Shown: one piece after another, positions 8,176 through 16,476 of the stretch
Layout: every line of letters starts with the position of its first letter
Numbering within the stretch: the first letter of the stretch is position 1
Assembly: GCF_001700435.1 (NCBI RefSeq)
Contig: NZ_LYPC01000026.1
Coordinates: 248,001 to 312,000 of the forward strand
DNA from: Paenibacillus pectinilyticus
GTDB lineage: Bacteria; Bacillota; Bacilli; Paenibacillales; NBRC-103111
DNA length: 64,000 bases
Direction: 5' to 3'
Position numbers and translations under genes: made by a program
The notes under the pieces: model-generated
Told to the model about the DNA's origin: nothing
What the model saw: the letters and a program-made list of their open reading frames with translations, nothing else
Database searches by the model: none

Positions 8176-8616
8176 TTAGCTATTCTCAAACAGTATACCC
8201 AGCTTGTCCAACATTTCTTTGGTGCCATGTTCACGTTGAGCCGGTGAGTCGTGACCATCAAGGAAAACGCCTTGTTCAGTGAAAATGAGCTTCGTACCGG
8301 CACCTTCTGGCTTGAACTCGACAGTTGTCACGGAAATCGAAAGCCGTTTATCATCCATATCCAAAGTATAGGAGTAAACAATGCGCTCGTTCTGAACGAT
8401 GTCTTGATACTGGGCATCGAAGGTAAATACGGGGCCGCCTGGAGGACCACCTTGACTTTTTTCCGCACCGCCGACCCGGAAATCGAATTCATCGGCTTTT
8501 GAAAACCATTGTTCTTTCAGCTTAGGATCCGCCCAGTTGGCAAATACTCGCGTTGGTGAGGCTTTATACACCCGTTCGACGACGAAGGTGTTGTGTAAGG
8601 CAATTCGTTCGTTCAT
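8176..8616 (-). CDS. SRPBCC (AHSA1-type) domain protein
   Basis: 146 residues, a second AHSA1 paralogue: ERVYKASPTRVFANWADPKLKEQWFSK, then FDFRVGGAEKSQGGPPGGPVFTFDAQY, ending LFENS. It lies 14 bases after merR and 29 bases before the other SRPBCC gene, so all three share one promoter. The two SRPBCC proteins probably bind related small hydrophobic ligands; this is inference. Confidence 0.85.
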   Translation of the reverse strand: MNERIALHNTFVVERVYKASPTRVFANWADPKLKEQWFSKADEFDFRVGGAEKSQGGPPGGPVFTFDAQYQDIVQNERIVYSYTLDMDDKRLSISVTTVEFKPEGAGTKLIFTEQGVFLDGHDSPAQREHGTKEMLDKLGILFENS

Positions 8617-8630
8617 ACTTGTCAGCTCCC

Positions 8631-9119
8631 TTAGTTTGAATCGTCGGAATTTCCGTCTACGAGGTCACCAAGCAGATCCAGCCGGCGTTCCCACGTCATC
8701 CGACGTTCGAGTACATATTTTTCATGACTATTTTTCATCATTTCCAGTAATTTGGTGAAATCATCAACCGTCACAGGTTGTTTCAACTGCATGAGATTGG
8801 AGACGTACTCCAATTCGACCAAGAGATTCTGCTCTCTCTGAATATTTTCCTTTAGTCGAGCGATTTGTAGCGAAACGATCTCCAGCGGGCTGAACTGCGC
8901 GCCGGTTAAGACGGACTTTACCTCATCGAGCGATAAGCCGAGCTCTTTTAACGATAAAATTTGCTGCAGCCGCGACAGATCAGCTTCATTGTACAGCCTG
9001 TGTCCCGAATCGGAATGCGCCGAGGGCGAGAACAAGCCGATTTGATCGTAGAATCGCAACGTTCGTATCGTGAGTCCCGTAAGCTTCGCAAGCTCTCCTA
9101 CTTTCCAAAGCCGCTTCAT
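8631..9119 (-). CDS. MerR family transcriptional regulator
   Basis: About 162 residues. I start at the second ATG (MKRLWKVGELAKLTG) because GGAG lies 6 bases before it, while it abuts the first ATG at 9125. The N-terminal winged helix (TIRTLRFYDQIGLFSPS...GHRLYNEADLSRLQQI) is typical MerR. A dimerisation helix (EIVSLQIARLKENIQREQNLL) and a variable effector end follow. Its own promoter has a 19-bp spacer with a central palindrome (9163-9193), so autoregulation and control of both SRPBCC genes is very likely. Confidence 0.92.
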   Translation of the reverse strand: MKRLWKVGELAKLTGLTIRTLRFYDQIGLFSPSAHSDSGHRLYNEADLSRLQQILSLKELGLSLDEVKSVLTGAQFSPLEIVSLQIARLKENIQREQNLLVELEYVSNLMQLKQPVTVDDFTKLLEMMKNSHEKYVLERRMTWERRLDLLGDLVDGNSDDSN

Positions 9120-9162
9120 GACCATCTCCTTTTTGCTGTGCTAGCTGTTTACCGGTAACTAT

Positions 9163-9193
9163 ACTATAAAACATGACGTAACGTCAGGTTCAA
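9163..9193 (-). promoter_or_regulatory. MerR-type promoter/operator (19-bp spacer)
   Basis: On the minus strand: -35 TTGAAC, a 19-base spacer, -10 TATAGT. The spacer holds the 13-bp palindrome TGACGTTACGTCA. An over-long 19-bp spacer with a dyad in it is the hallmark of promoters untwisted by MerR-family activators. It drives the merR-SRPBCC-SRPBCC operon. Confidence 0.85.
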
Positions 9194-9315
9194 GTGTTTT
9201 ACTGATTTTTTTGGAAAATATATAAAGTACACCGATGAATTTCCGCATCAGCTTTCGTCTAAATAAACGAAGGCATCAATGACAACAAACCAATTTAACG
9301 ATGAGGTGTTTAAAA

Positions 9316-9732
9316 ATGGCACTAATGTCCACATTCACGAGCTTCAATCTGCCTGTAAACAACGTAGAACAATCGAAGGCGTTCTTCACCGGACTCGGAT
9401 TCGAGCTCAATCCGCAATTCCCCGAAAATGAGAAGTCGGTAGCCATCGTGATCGGCGACAACCTGCAGGTCATGCTGCTCACCAAAGAAATTTTAAAGTC
9501 GCTCACACAGAAGGAAACCGTTGATACAGAAAAGTATGCGCAGATGACGATCGCATTGGCCTTCGAGAGCCGAGAAAAGGTGGATGAAATCGTGAATACT
9601 GCGGTCTCCTTGGGCGGGAAATCGTATGAAGAACCTGAGGATTATGGATTCATGTATCATTGGGCCTTCGAGGACTTGGACGGCCATATGTGGGCAATCA
9701 ACTACATGAACACGGATGCAGCTCAAGGTTAA
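9316..9732 (+). CDS. VOC (glyoxalase/bleomycin-resistance) superfamily protein
   Basis: 138 residues from ATG 9316, which has GAGGTG 7 bases upstream; ATG 9301 overlaps that ribosome site. One full VOC domain of two beta-alpha-beta-beta-beta units: STFTSFNLPVNNVEQSKAFFTGLGFELNPQF, and later SLGGKSYEEPEDYGFMYHWAFEDLDGHMWAINYM. The GHMWAINYM end is like PhnB-type members, where metal ligands vary. It is transcribed away from the MerR operon across a shared 180-bp region. Confidence 0.85.
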   Translation: MALMSTFTSFNLPVNNVEQSKAFFTGLGFELNPQFPENEKSVAIVIGDNLQVMLLTKEILKSLTQKETVDTEKYAQMTIALAFESREKVDEIVNTAVSLGGKSYEEPEDYGFMYHWAFEDLDGHMWAINYMNTDAAQG

Positions 9733-9771
9733 GGATAACAGAGAGCGCACTCCTACTTGGATTAACAAGGA

Positions 9772-9805
9772 AAGACGCCGGGCACCTTCCCCAGCGTCTT
9801 CTTCA
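9772..9805. terminator. bidirectional intrinsic terminator
   Basis: Stem AAGACGC/GCGTCTT with a G/C-rich inner part and pyrimidine runs on the right side, placed between the convergent VOC and GH42 genes. Confidence 0.6.
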
Positions 9806-9816
9806 CGATGATTAGT

Positions 9817-11829
9817 TTATTGCTGCCGAATCACCATCACCCCATATGGCGCAAGCGTGATCAGCCCTCCGACCGAAGAACCATCGAGGAGACTAACGTG
9901 ATCCCCCGGTATCTCGAAGCGTTTTCCCTCATTCGTATAGTTCAAAAGCACCCAAAACGGCTGCCCATCCTTCGTCTTGGCAATAATCTCAACGCCGCTC
10001 ACCGGTTCGCGCAGCAACGGTACTAATCCCTCCCGCTGGGCAACGAGCTTCATCAGCTCGCCAAGCGCAACAGCATCTAGATCACAGCCCACGTAATAAA
10101 CGTGCCCCTCACCATAACGATTCACGGTCACCGCGGGCTGCCCCGCATAGTAATGACTGTCGTAAGTCGCCAAAACCTCGGCGCCGTTACTATTCAGGAC
10201 ATCCGCCCAAATAGCGGCGGTACCTTCCCCGAACTCAGCTTTCACCTTAACGGTTCGCCCGAAATTAATCGAATCGAACTCCTCCAGCTCGACGCCCGCC
10301 ATCTCTCTGAAATGGCCAGGTACCGTCAGCGTCGACATCTGATTGTTCCACGTCTTGGTGCCGGAGCGGAAGGTGATCAGCAAAGCGCCGCCTCCAGCGA
10401 CATAGGCTTCACATTTGGCGGAAATCTCCGCTGTCATCAGGTTAAAAGCGGGCATCATCACCATTTTATACTTGGCAAAATCCGTCTCGACACTCGTCAC
10501 ATCCAGATTGATGTGCTGATCCGCAATAGCATCGTAATACGCATTCAGCAGCATGCCATAACTGAATTTCCGGTTGTGAGGCTGTTGCCGATGACTCCAA
10601 TAATTATCATAGCTTTTGATAACAGCGATAGGACTCACATTCTGCGAATCCACGAATACATCATTCAATCCCGCCAATTCGGCGCCAAGCTGCTTAATCT
10701 CCCGATATCGTCTGCGTCCAATCCCATCATGATCGAGAATCCCATGCCAATACTGCTCGATCCCGACCGTGCACGCGCGCCAGCGGAAATAGACCATCGC
10801 TTCCGCACCATGCGCTAACGCTTGATACGTCCACAACCTCAACTGCCCGGGCTCCGGCGTGTCGCCCATATGCTGCCAACCGCAGGGACCGCTTTGCTGC
10901 TCCATCATCCAGAAATTCTGCTCCTTAATGCCTCGCATCAGATCATGCGCCATGGAAGCGCTGGACGGTGAGGCTTTGCCCCACATGTTATTCGGATAAT
11001 TGTCCCAACAGATGAAATCGAGATCTTTGCCCAGTTTAAAATAGTCCAAATCACTCGCATGCCCCATTAAATTATGGGTGATTGGCAATGCCGTGTAAGC
11101 GCGGATCTCATCGATTTGAGCCTTTTGATAGGCGACCGTTGCGTCGGTGAAAAAACGATGATAATCCAGCAGCATGCCCGGATTGTGATTATGAGGCGTG
11201 GAGAGGTCGCCAGCGCCTGCATTTTGGCTGAAGCCATCGCTAGAAGAATAGGCCGGTAGGTCGATTTCATCGAAATGCCGATACGTCTGGCTCCAGAAAA
11301 TCGTTCCCCATTCGCGATTCAATGCTTCAATAGTGTCATATTTACGATTCAACCACTTGCGGAATTCACGCAAATCACTCTGGCAATAGCAGGGACCGCC
11401 AAACTCATTGTCCACCTGCCAAGCGACGACATGCGGGTTGTCTGCGTAATGCTCTGCCATTTTGCGCGCTATCCGCTTCGAATGTTCGATATAGACGGCG
11501 TGATTCGGACAGTAATGGCGGCGGGTACCAAAGCCTTTCTTTAATCCATACACATCCACTGGATACATATCCGGATGCAGATCCATCAGCCATTTGGGCG
11601 CAGCAGCCGTCGGCGTACCTAAGATAATCTGAATCCCTTCCGACGCCAGCACTTCAATTGCGCGATCCAGCCAGGAGAAGTCATACACGCCGAGTTCGGG
11701 CTCCATTTTAACCCACGCAAATTCAGCTAATCTTACGATATTCATCCCAGCTTCACGCATCATTCTCGCATCCAATGTCCAACGTTCTTCCGGCCAATGT
11801 TCGGGGTAATAGTCAACGCCAAAGTACAT
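9817..11829 (-). CDS. GH42 family beta-galactosidase
   Basis: 670 residues, the usual GH42 length. The TIM barrel starts FGVDYYPEHWPEERW. The acid/base Glu is E142 in WQVDNEFGG, and the nucleophile Glu is E310 in MMEQQSGP, spaced as in characterised GH42 enzymes. The trimerisation domain and a small C-terminal beta domain follow. Cys107, Cys147 and Cys149 match three of the four zinc-cluster cysteines, but the fourth position is not Cys. There is no signal peptide, so it acts in the cytoplasm on imported beta-galactosides or arabinogalactan/xylan side-chain fragments. GAGGTGGAG precedes the ATG. It is divergent from an AraC regulator. Confidence 0.95.
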   Translation of the reverse strand: MYFGVDYYPEHWPEERWTLDARMMREAGMNIVRLAEFAWVKMEPELGVYDFSWLDRAIEVLASEGIQIILGTPTAAAPKWLMDLHPDMYPVDVYGLKKGFGTRRHYCPNHAVYIEHSKRIARKMAEHYADNPHVVAWQVDNEFGGPCYCQSDLREFRKWLNRKYDTIEALNREWGTIFWSQTYRHFDEIDLPAYSSSDGFSQNAGAGDLSTPHNHNPGMLLDYHRFFTDATVAYQKAQIDEIRAYTALPITHNLMGHASDLDYFKLGKDLDFICWDNYPNNMWGKASPSSASMAHDLMRGIKEQNFWMMEQQSGPCGWQHMGDTPEPGQLRLWTYQALAHGAEAMVYFRWRACTVGIEQYWHGILDHDGIGRRRYREIKQLGAELAGLNDVFVDSQNVSPIAVIKSYDNYWSHRQQPHNRKFSYGMLLNAYYDAIADQHINLDVTSVETDFAKYKMVMMPAFNLMTAEISAKCEAYVAGGGALLITFRSGTKTWNNQMSTLTVPGHFREMAGVELEEFDSINFGRTVKVKAEFGEGTAAIWADVLNSNGAEVLATYDSHYYAGQPAVTVNRYGEGHVYYVGCDLDAVALGELMKLVAQREGLVPLLREPVSGVEIIAKTKDGQPFWVLLNYTNEGKRFEIPGDHVSLLDGSSVGGLITLAPYGVMVIRQQ

Positions 11830-11975
11830 AGCAGCTCCACCTCATTAATGAAATAATACCAGGATATTGCTTTTCTGAAAGACTATACATACATTATAAG
11901 TAGGAATTAAAAAGGGTGTAAATCCTATCATCTTGCTGAGCATATAACTATTTTGCTCTTTATAGGAGAATTGCG

Positions 11976-12809
11976 ATGAGACTGAATTATTTTATGCCAA
12001 AGCCTCAAAATGAACATTACGTCTGCTTCCCGGAGTCGTTCGGACATTATTACGAGGAGCCTGCTCATAGAGAAGTGCGAGAAGGTGGCCAACTGACCAC
12101 ATACAATTTACACATCGTTTCAAAAGGCAAGGGATACCTGAAATTAGGTGGCGAGATCGTCGAGATGCAGGCTGGGAGTGGCTTTTTATATGGACAAGCT
12201 TGTGAGCAATCCTACTATGCCGATGAGGAAGATCCCTGGGAAGTCAGGTGGGTGCATTTCTGGGGTGCAGGTGTCGAGTCGTTGCTGCAAGGGAAGGGGG
12301 AGGACAAAGTTTGGCTTTTCTCCTGGCAAGGAAATGAGCAAATCATCGAGCTGATGGATGACATGTTGGCGTGTGGGGAATCTTTTGCGCAAAAGAAAGA
12401 GCCCCATCTATCCGCGGTTCTCTACGAGCTGCTTGCCGAATTAGTGCAGCATGCCGAGAATCTGCAAGGCGCACCGGTGTTTGAGATGCGGGAGAAGATG
12501 CTCAAAGCCTCTGAATGGATCCGCGTCAATTGCCAGCAAACCATGACCCTGAAAGAGATGGCCGCGATGATCGGGCTCAGTCCTTTTTATTTTTCGAGGC
12601 AGTTTCATCACATGATCGGGAAAGCGCCAAGCGAATTTCTGCTGGAGAGCCGCATTCTTAAATCTAAGCAGCTGTTGGTGGGCACCGACATGACCGTGAA
12701 AGAAATTGCCGAACGGGTCGGTTTCTCGCAGAGTTCATACTATATTAAGCGTTTCCGTCTATCGGAGGGGATGACGCCGGAGCAGTTTCGGTTGATGCGG
12801 AAGTCATAA
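11976..12809 (+). CDS. AraC family regulator with cupin-like sensor domain
   Basis: 277 residues. Residues 1-160 are an AraC_binding/cupin-type pocket (TYNLHIVSKGKGYLKLGGEIVEMQAGSGFLYGQ...WEVRWVHFWGAG). The C-terminal 100 residues hold two helix-turn-helix units (MTLKEMAAMIGLSPFYFSRQFHHMIGKAPSEF; MTVKEIAERVGFSQSSYYIKRFRLSEGMTPEQFR). ATAGGAGAA is the ribosome site. It is divergent from the GH42 gene across 146 bp, so it most likely activates that gene in response to a sugar. Confidence 0.92.
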   Translation: MRLNYFMPKPQNEHYVCFPESFGHYYEEPAHREVREGGQLTTYNLHIVSKGKGYLKLGGEIVEMQAGSGFLYGQACEQSYYADEEDPWEVRWVHFWGAGVESLLQGKGEDKVWLFSWQGNEQIIELMDDMLACGESFAQKKEPHLSAVLYELLAELVQHAENLQGAPVFEMREKMLKASEWIRVNCQQTMTLKEMAAMIGLSPFYFSRQFHHMIGKAPSEFLLESRILKSKQLLVGTDMTVKEIAERVGFSQSSYYIKRFRLSEGMTPEQFRLMRKS

Positions 12810-12966
12810 GCATAGTTTGTGATTTTTTTGTAAAAAAATGATGAATGTTCAATTTAATTCGACATAAAACGACGGCATTTGCACCACGCCTCATGTAAAA
12901 TATTAGAGTTGTTTCATAGTAAAGAAAAAAGTAGAAACATCTAATCAGAGAACAAGGGGAATTCGA

Positions 12967-13770
12967 ATGAGAAAGTATGTACAAGGATTTATTGGGGGAT
13001 TTTTGATTTGTCTTTTATTATCAGGAACGGTGGTTTATGCAGCAACAGGCAGTTCCAAAATTGAGGTGTATTTCAAAAATTTAACGTATCTATTTGACGG
13101 AGTTAAGAAAGCTCCTCCTCAAGATGCCAAAGGTTTCATTTATAACGGAAATACCTATGTACCACTACGATTTATTACGGAAACATTAGGTAAAGAAGTG
13201 AAATGGGATGGAACAACGGAAACGATCTCGATTGGTAATAGTACCACTGGCACTACTACCACGCCATCACCTACGCCTACCCCGAATGCCTCTGCGCAGA
13301 ATGAACAGTATTTGAGTGAACTCGTCTATGACTCCAAAGAAGGAGATGCCTATGCTTTCTTAAGTCTAGATAATTGGGAGAAATTCGCTTGGAATACGAT
13401 AATCGGCGATCCATTCCAGATTCATGGCATGATATTTAGACATGGTCTAGGCGTGCATTTGAACAAATCAGGTCCACCTTGGGAAAAGGAAACCGGAGGC
13501 GCCGTCACCTATTCTTTAAATGGCCAATATAAGAAACTGACAGGATACGTCGGTATTGATGATTCCGTTAGTAAAAGCAAAGGGAAAGGTAAGCTGACCG
13601 TAACGGGGGATGGCAAGGTGCTGTCAGTGACAAGTGACGTAATTGCTAATACAGATTCGATCGCTATCAATGTCGATATCACGAATGTGAAGGTCCTGGA
13701 AATCCGATTCCAGTCCAATCGAAACGATCAAGTCAATTTGGTATTCGCTGAAGCGAAGTTAGTGAAATAA
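12967..13770 (+). CDS. secreted stalk-domain protein with NPCBM carbohydrate-binding domain
   Basis: 267 residues. A signal peptide (KYVQGFIGGFLICLLLSGTV...YAA) is followed by a copper-amine-oxidase-N/stalk domain (FIYNGNTYVPLRFITETLGKEVKWDGTTETISI, about residues 55-95). Next is a Thr/Pro linker (TTTTPSPTPTPNAS) and an NPCBM-like domain (from SELVYDSKEGDAY to LVFAEAKLVK), including IHGMIFRHGLGVHLN. NPCBM domains bind glycans. It probably acts at the cell surface in carbohydrate capture. It lies 157 bp after araC and could be in that regulon. Confidence 0.85.
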   Translation: MRKYVQGFIGGFLICLLLSGTVVYAATGSSKIEVYFKNLTYLFDGVKKAPPQDAKGFIYNGNTYVPLRFITETLGKEVKWDGTTETISIGNSTTGTTTTPSPTPTPNASAQNEQYLSELVYDSKEGDAYAFLSLDNWEKFAWNTIIGDPFQIHGMIFRHGLGVHLNKSGPPWEKETGGAVTYSLNGQYKKLTGYVGIDDSVSKSKGKGKLTVTGDGKVLSVTSDVIANTDSIAINVDITNVKVLEIRFQSNRNDQVNLVFAEAKLVK

Positions 13771-13828
13771 ATAAAATAGGCTGAAATCCAATATCCGATA
13801 AAACTTATAGGAATATATTAAATTATTA

Positions 13829-13923
13829 TTGACGAAGTTTATTACGGAGTGGTACTCTGGAAATGTGACCACCGTATGAACGGAGACACTTATTCTCTTT
13901 CGAGAGAAAAGTGTCTCTTTTTT
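13829..13923 (+). promoter_or_regulatory. leader L1: promoter, short hairpin and attenuator-type terminator before the first sulfonate operon
   Basis: TTGACG (13829-13834) and TACTCT (13853-13858) form a sigma-A-type promoter. The short transcript contains hairpin CCGT-ATGA-ACGG (13872-13883). Immediately after it comes a strong terminator, GAGACACTT...AAGTGTCTC, with an inner TTCTCT/AGAGAA stem, a UUCG loop and six Ts (13883-13923). This lies 5' of the start codon, so the terminator must be bypassed for ssuB expression. Leaders L2 and L3 share this design. Confidence 0.7.
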
Positions 13924-13946
13924 AATTTAAAGAGGAGTTGAACCTG

Positions 13947-14723
13947 ATGAGCGAACCGTTATTGAAACTCGAGTATGTGAACAAGACTTTTCAGTCCAGC
14001 AAAGGGGCTGTTCAAGCCTTACACAACATCCAGCTGCATGTCAAAGAAGGGGAATTTATTACGGTCATTGGTCCCAGTGGCTGCGGCAAAAGCACGCTGC
14101 TCAAGATCATCGCCGGACTGGATGTTCAGCATACCGGAGAGGTTCGGCTCGGGGGTCAGGTGATACAAGGACCGGGCATTGATAAGGGCTTTATTTTCCA
14201 AGAGCCAAGGCTGTTCCCATGGTTAACGGTTGAGAAGAATATTGCAGCTGACCTCTCGCTAAGAGACCCCGAAGTTCGCAAGAAGGTGGATGAACTGATC
14301 GAGCTTGTCCGCTTAGATGGCTTTCAGAAATCGTTCCCGAGGGAGTTGTCGGGCGGGATGGCGCAACGTGTGGCCATAGCGAGAGCCTTGCTTCGCAATC
14401 CGAAGGTGCTGCTGCTTGATGAGCCGTTCGGCGCATTGGATGCTTTTACGCGAACACACATGCAAGAAGTGTTGATTGATATTTGGCAGAAAAATAAAAC
14501 GACGATGATTTTCGTCACGCATGATATCGATGAGGCGATCTATCTAGCCAATCGTGTTGTGATTCTGAAACCTAGGCCTGGCGCCATACGGAACATCGTT
14601 CCCATTGATCTGCCGATTCCGAGGAAGAAGACGACGACGTCTTTTCAGGAGCTGCGCCTAAAAGTATTGAATGAGTTCGAGAAAATTGAAGAACTTGAAT
14701 TAATAGATAGCTCGGGTATTTAA
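13947..14723 (+). CDS. ssuB: sulfonate/nitrate/taurine-type ABC transporter ATPase (SsuB-like)
   Basis: 258 residues from ATG 13947, which has GAGGAG 9 bases upstream; TTG 13938 is too close. Walker [10 protein letters not shown] (about residues 45-53), Q-loop FQEPRLFPW, signature LSGGMAQR, Walker B LLLDEP and H-loop THDIDEA are all intact. [16 protein letters not shown] and the D-loop FGALDAFTR are characteristic of the SsuB/TauB branch. It energises uptake through the two permeases that follow. The operon carries no binding protein of its own; one lies in the next operon (20544). Confidence 0.9.
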   Translation: MSEPLLKLEYVNKTFQSSKGAVQALHNIQLHVKEGEFITVIGPSGCGKSTLLKIIAGLDVQHTGEVRLGGQVIQGPGIDKGFIFQEPRLFPWLTVEKNIAADLSLRDPEVRKKVDELIELVRLDGFQKSFPRELSGGMAQRVAIARALLRNPKVLLLDEPFGALDAFTRTHMQEVLIDIWQKNKTTMIFVTHDIDEAIYLANRVVILKPRPGAIRNIVPIDLPIPRKKTTTSFQELRLKVLNEFEKIEELELIDSSGI

Positions 14724-14741
14724 AAGAATGGGGGGAGCCTT

Positions 14742-15563
14742 ATGAGCCAAACACAACCACAAGTACAACTAGCAACGGCCCATCAACTACGATTCAAACA
14801 ACGGATAAACCGAGCTCTGCTAGGTGCTTTGGTGCCCTTTCTCGTGCTGCTTGCCTGGCAGGTATTAGGTCAACAGGGCGTGATTTCATCGCTGCTGTTT
14901 CCAACACCACTGCGCATTCTGAACGCAGGCATTCGACTGATTCAAACAGGTGAGCTCTACGACAATATCAAAATTAGTGTGCTGCGAGCGCTCTCTGGCT
15001 TCGTCCTTGGCGGCTCATTGGGGCTTGCCTTCGGTATTCTCGTTGGTTTATTCCGCAAGACGGAGAAAGCCTTAGACCCAACGGTCCAAATGCTGCGCAT
15101 GGTGCCACACTTGGCGATCGCGCCCTTATTCATTCTATGGTTTGGAATCGGGGAAACGGCCAAAATTCTTCTTATAGCCAAAGGCGCTTTTTTCCCACTG
15201 TATATCAATGCTTTCCTAGGAATTCGTGGTGTGGACAACAAGCTATTCGATGTAACACGTGTGTTAGGGTTTAGCAAATGGAAGCAGATCATCCGCCTCA
15301 CGATCCCCGGAGCGCTGCCTCATATTCTACTAGGCGTTCGCATCTCATTAGGGGTGTCCTGGTTAGGACTTGTTGTTGCTGAATTAATGGGATCGACCTC
15401 TGGCATTGGTTATATGATGTCGGATGCCCGCCAATTTTCCAAAACGCCGGTTGTCTTCGTTGGTATTATTCTATTTGCCGTATTCGGTATCGTGGCAGAT
15501 TCCGCCGTCAGGCTGCTCGAACGCAAATGGCTGAGCTGGCGAGACAGCTACAAGGGGCACTAA
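14742..15563 (+). CDS. ssuC: sulfonate-type ABC transporter permease (SsuC-like), first of two
   Basis: 273 residues with about six membrane segments. The BPD-transport EAA loop is LFDVTRVLGFSKWKQIIRL, followed by TIPGALPHILLGVRISLGVSW, typical of SsuC/TauC. GWRDSYKGH-like ends recur in all four SsuC copies in this window (WLSWRDSYKGH here). GGGGGGAG precedes the ATG. It probably pairs with the next permease as a heterodimer, whereas classical SsuC is a homodimer. Confidence 0.9.
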   Translation: MSQTQPQVQLATAHQLRFKQRINRALLGALVPFLVLLAWQVLGQQGVISSLLFPTPLRILNAGIRLIQTGELYDNIKISVLRALSGFVLGGSLGLAFGILVGLFRKTEKALDPTVQMLRMVPHLAIAPLFILWFGIGETAKILLIAKGAFFPLYINAFLGIRGVDNKLFDVTRVLGFSKWKQIIRLTIPGALPHILLGVRISLGVSWLGLVVAELMGSTSGIGYMMSDARQFSKTPVVFVGIILFAVFGIVADSAVRLLERKWLSWRDSYKGH

Positions 15564-15596
15564 CACTAACTATGGAAAGCTAGAGGGGGAGAAGGT

Positions 15597-16454
15597 ATGA
15601 GCAACCGTGTCGAGGCACTGCACCAAGCCACGCAGAGAGTCGGAAAATCCAAGGGGCAGAAGATAGAGGTAATACGAATCAAATGGATATGGGAGAAAGT
15701 GAGCGATTTCGTGATCGGCTCGATCGTGCCGGTATTGCTGCTTATCATCTGGCAGGTCGCGGGGGATTTAGGACTGTTTTCACCTTCCTTTTTACCAACC
15801 CCTTTAGAAATTGTGGCTGAATTTCGCACGTTGATCGCTTCTGGCGAACTCTCCCAGCACTTAGCCATTTCCCTGCAAAGAGCGCTTGTTGGCTTTCTCA
15901 TAGGTGGATCGATTGGACTTTTATTCGGTTTTTTCGTTGGTTTTGTGCAAAAGCTGGAGGTCTTGTTAGATCCGTCCTTTCAAATGCTGCGCATGATCCC
16001 GCATTTGGCGATCGCGCCTTTAATTATTCTATGGTTTGGCTTTGGTGAGACGTCGAAGATCGTGATCATTGCGAGCGGTGCTTTTTTCCCGATGTACATC
16101 TACACGTTTCTGGGGATTCGGAGTGTCGATTATAAATTATTCGAGGTCGCTCAAGTATTGAATTTTAGCAAAACGAAACAAATATTCCGCTTGATTCTCC
16201 CAGCTTCCATGCCTGGCATCCTCTTAGGCTTGCGCTTATCGGTGGCGATTTCGTGGCTGGGCCTCGTTGTAGCGGAGCTCATCGGTTCGCAGGAAGGGAT
16301 TGGCTTCCTTATTAATTATGGTAAACAAAATTCAAACGCAGAACTGATTTTCGTCGGGGTCATCATTTTTGCAGTGATCGGCAAACTGGTGGATTCGCTT
16401 GTGCGCTGGTTGGAAAAAAGATGGCTGAGCTGGCGAGACAGCTTCCAAGGTTAG
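15597..16454 (+). CDS. ssuC: sulfonate-type ABC transporter permease (SsuC-like), second of two
   Basis: 285 residues, clearly paralogous to the preceding gene (same FLPTPLEIV..., LLDPSFQMLRMIPHLAIAPLIILWFG, KRWLSWRDSFQG). An extra basic N-terminus of about 30 residues is present. EAA loop: LFEVAQVLNFSKTKQIFRLILPASMPG. It lies 33 bases after the first permease with GGGGGAGAAGG as ribosome site. Two distinct permeases in one operon suggest a heterodimeric channel. Confidence 0.9.
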   Translation: MSNRVEALHQATQRVGKSKGQKIEVIRIKWIWEKVSDFVIGSIVPVLLLIIWQVAGDLGLFSPSFLPTPLEIVAEFRTLIASGELSQHLAISLQRALVGFLIGGSIGLLFGFFVGFVQKLEVLLDPSFQMLRMIPHLAIAPLIILWFGFGETSKIVIIASGAFFPMYIYTFLGIRSVDYKLFEVAQVLNFSKTKQIFRLILPASMPGILLGLRLSVAISWLGLVVAELIGSQEGIGFLINYGKQNSNAELIFVGVIIFAVIGKLVDSLVRWLEKRWLSWRDSFQG

Positions 16455-16476
16455 CCTACATCAAGGAGGGATTGCG

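Noticed and set aside
10102-10818. 238-codon plus-strand frame inside the GH42 gene
   Set aside because: Antisense to a gene with intact catalytic motifs; no ribosome site.
13829-13946. S-box (SAM-I) or T-box riboswitch before the first sulfonate operon
   Set aside because: The leader is too short and lacks the S-box core (GAGGGACTGGCCC-like) and the T-box GGGTGGNACCGCG sequence. GAGTGGTACTC overlaps the -10 box and is not a T-box.
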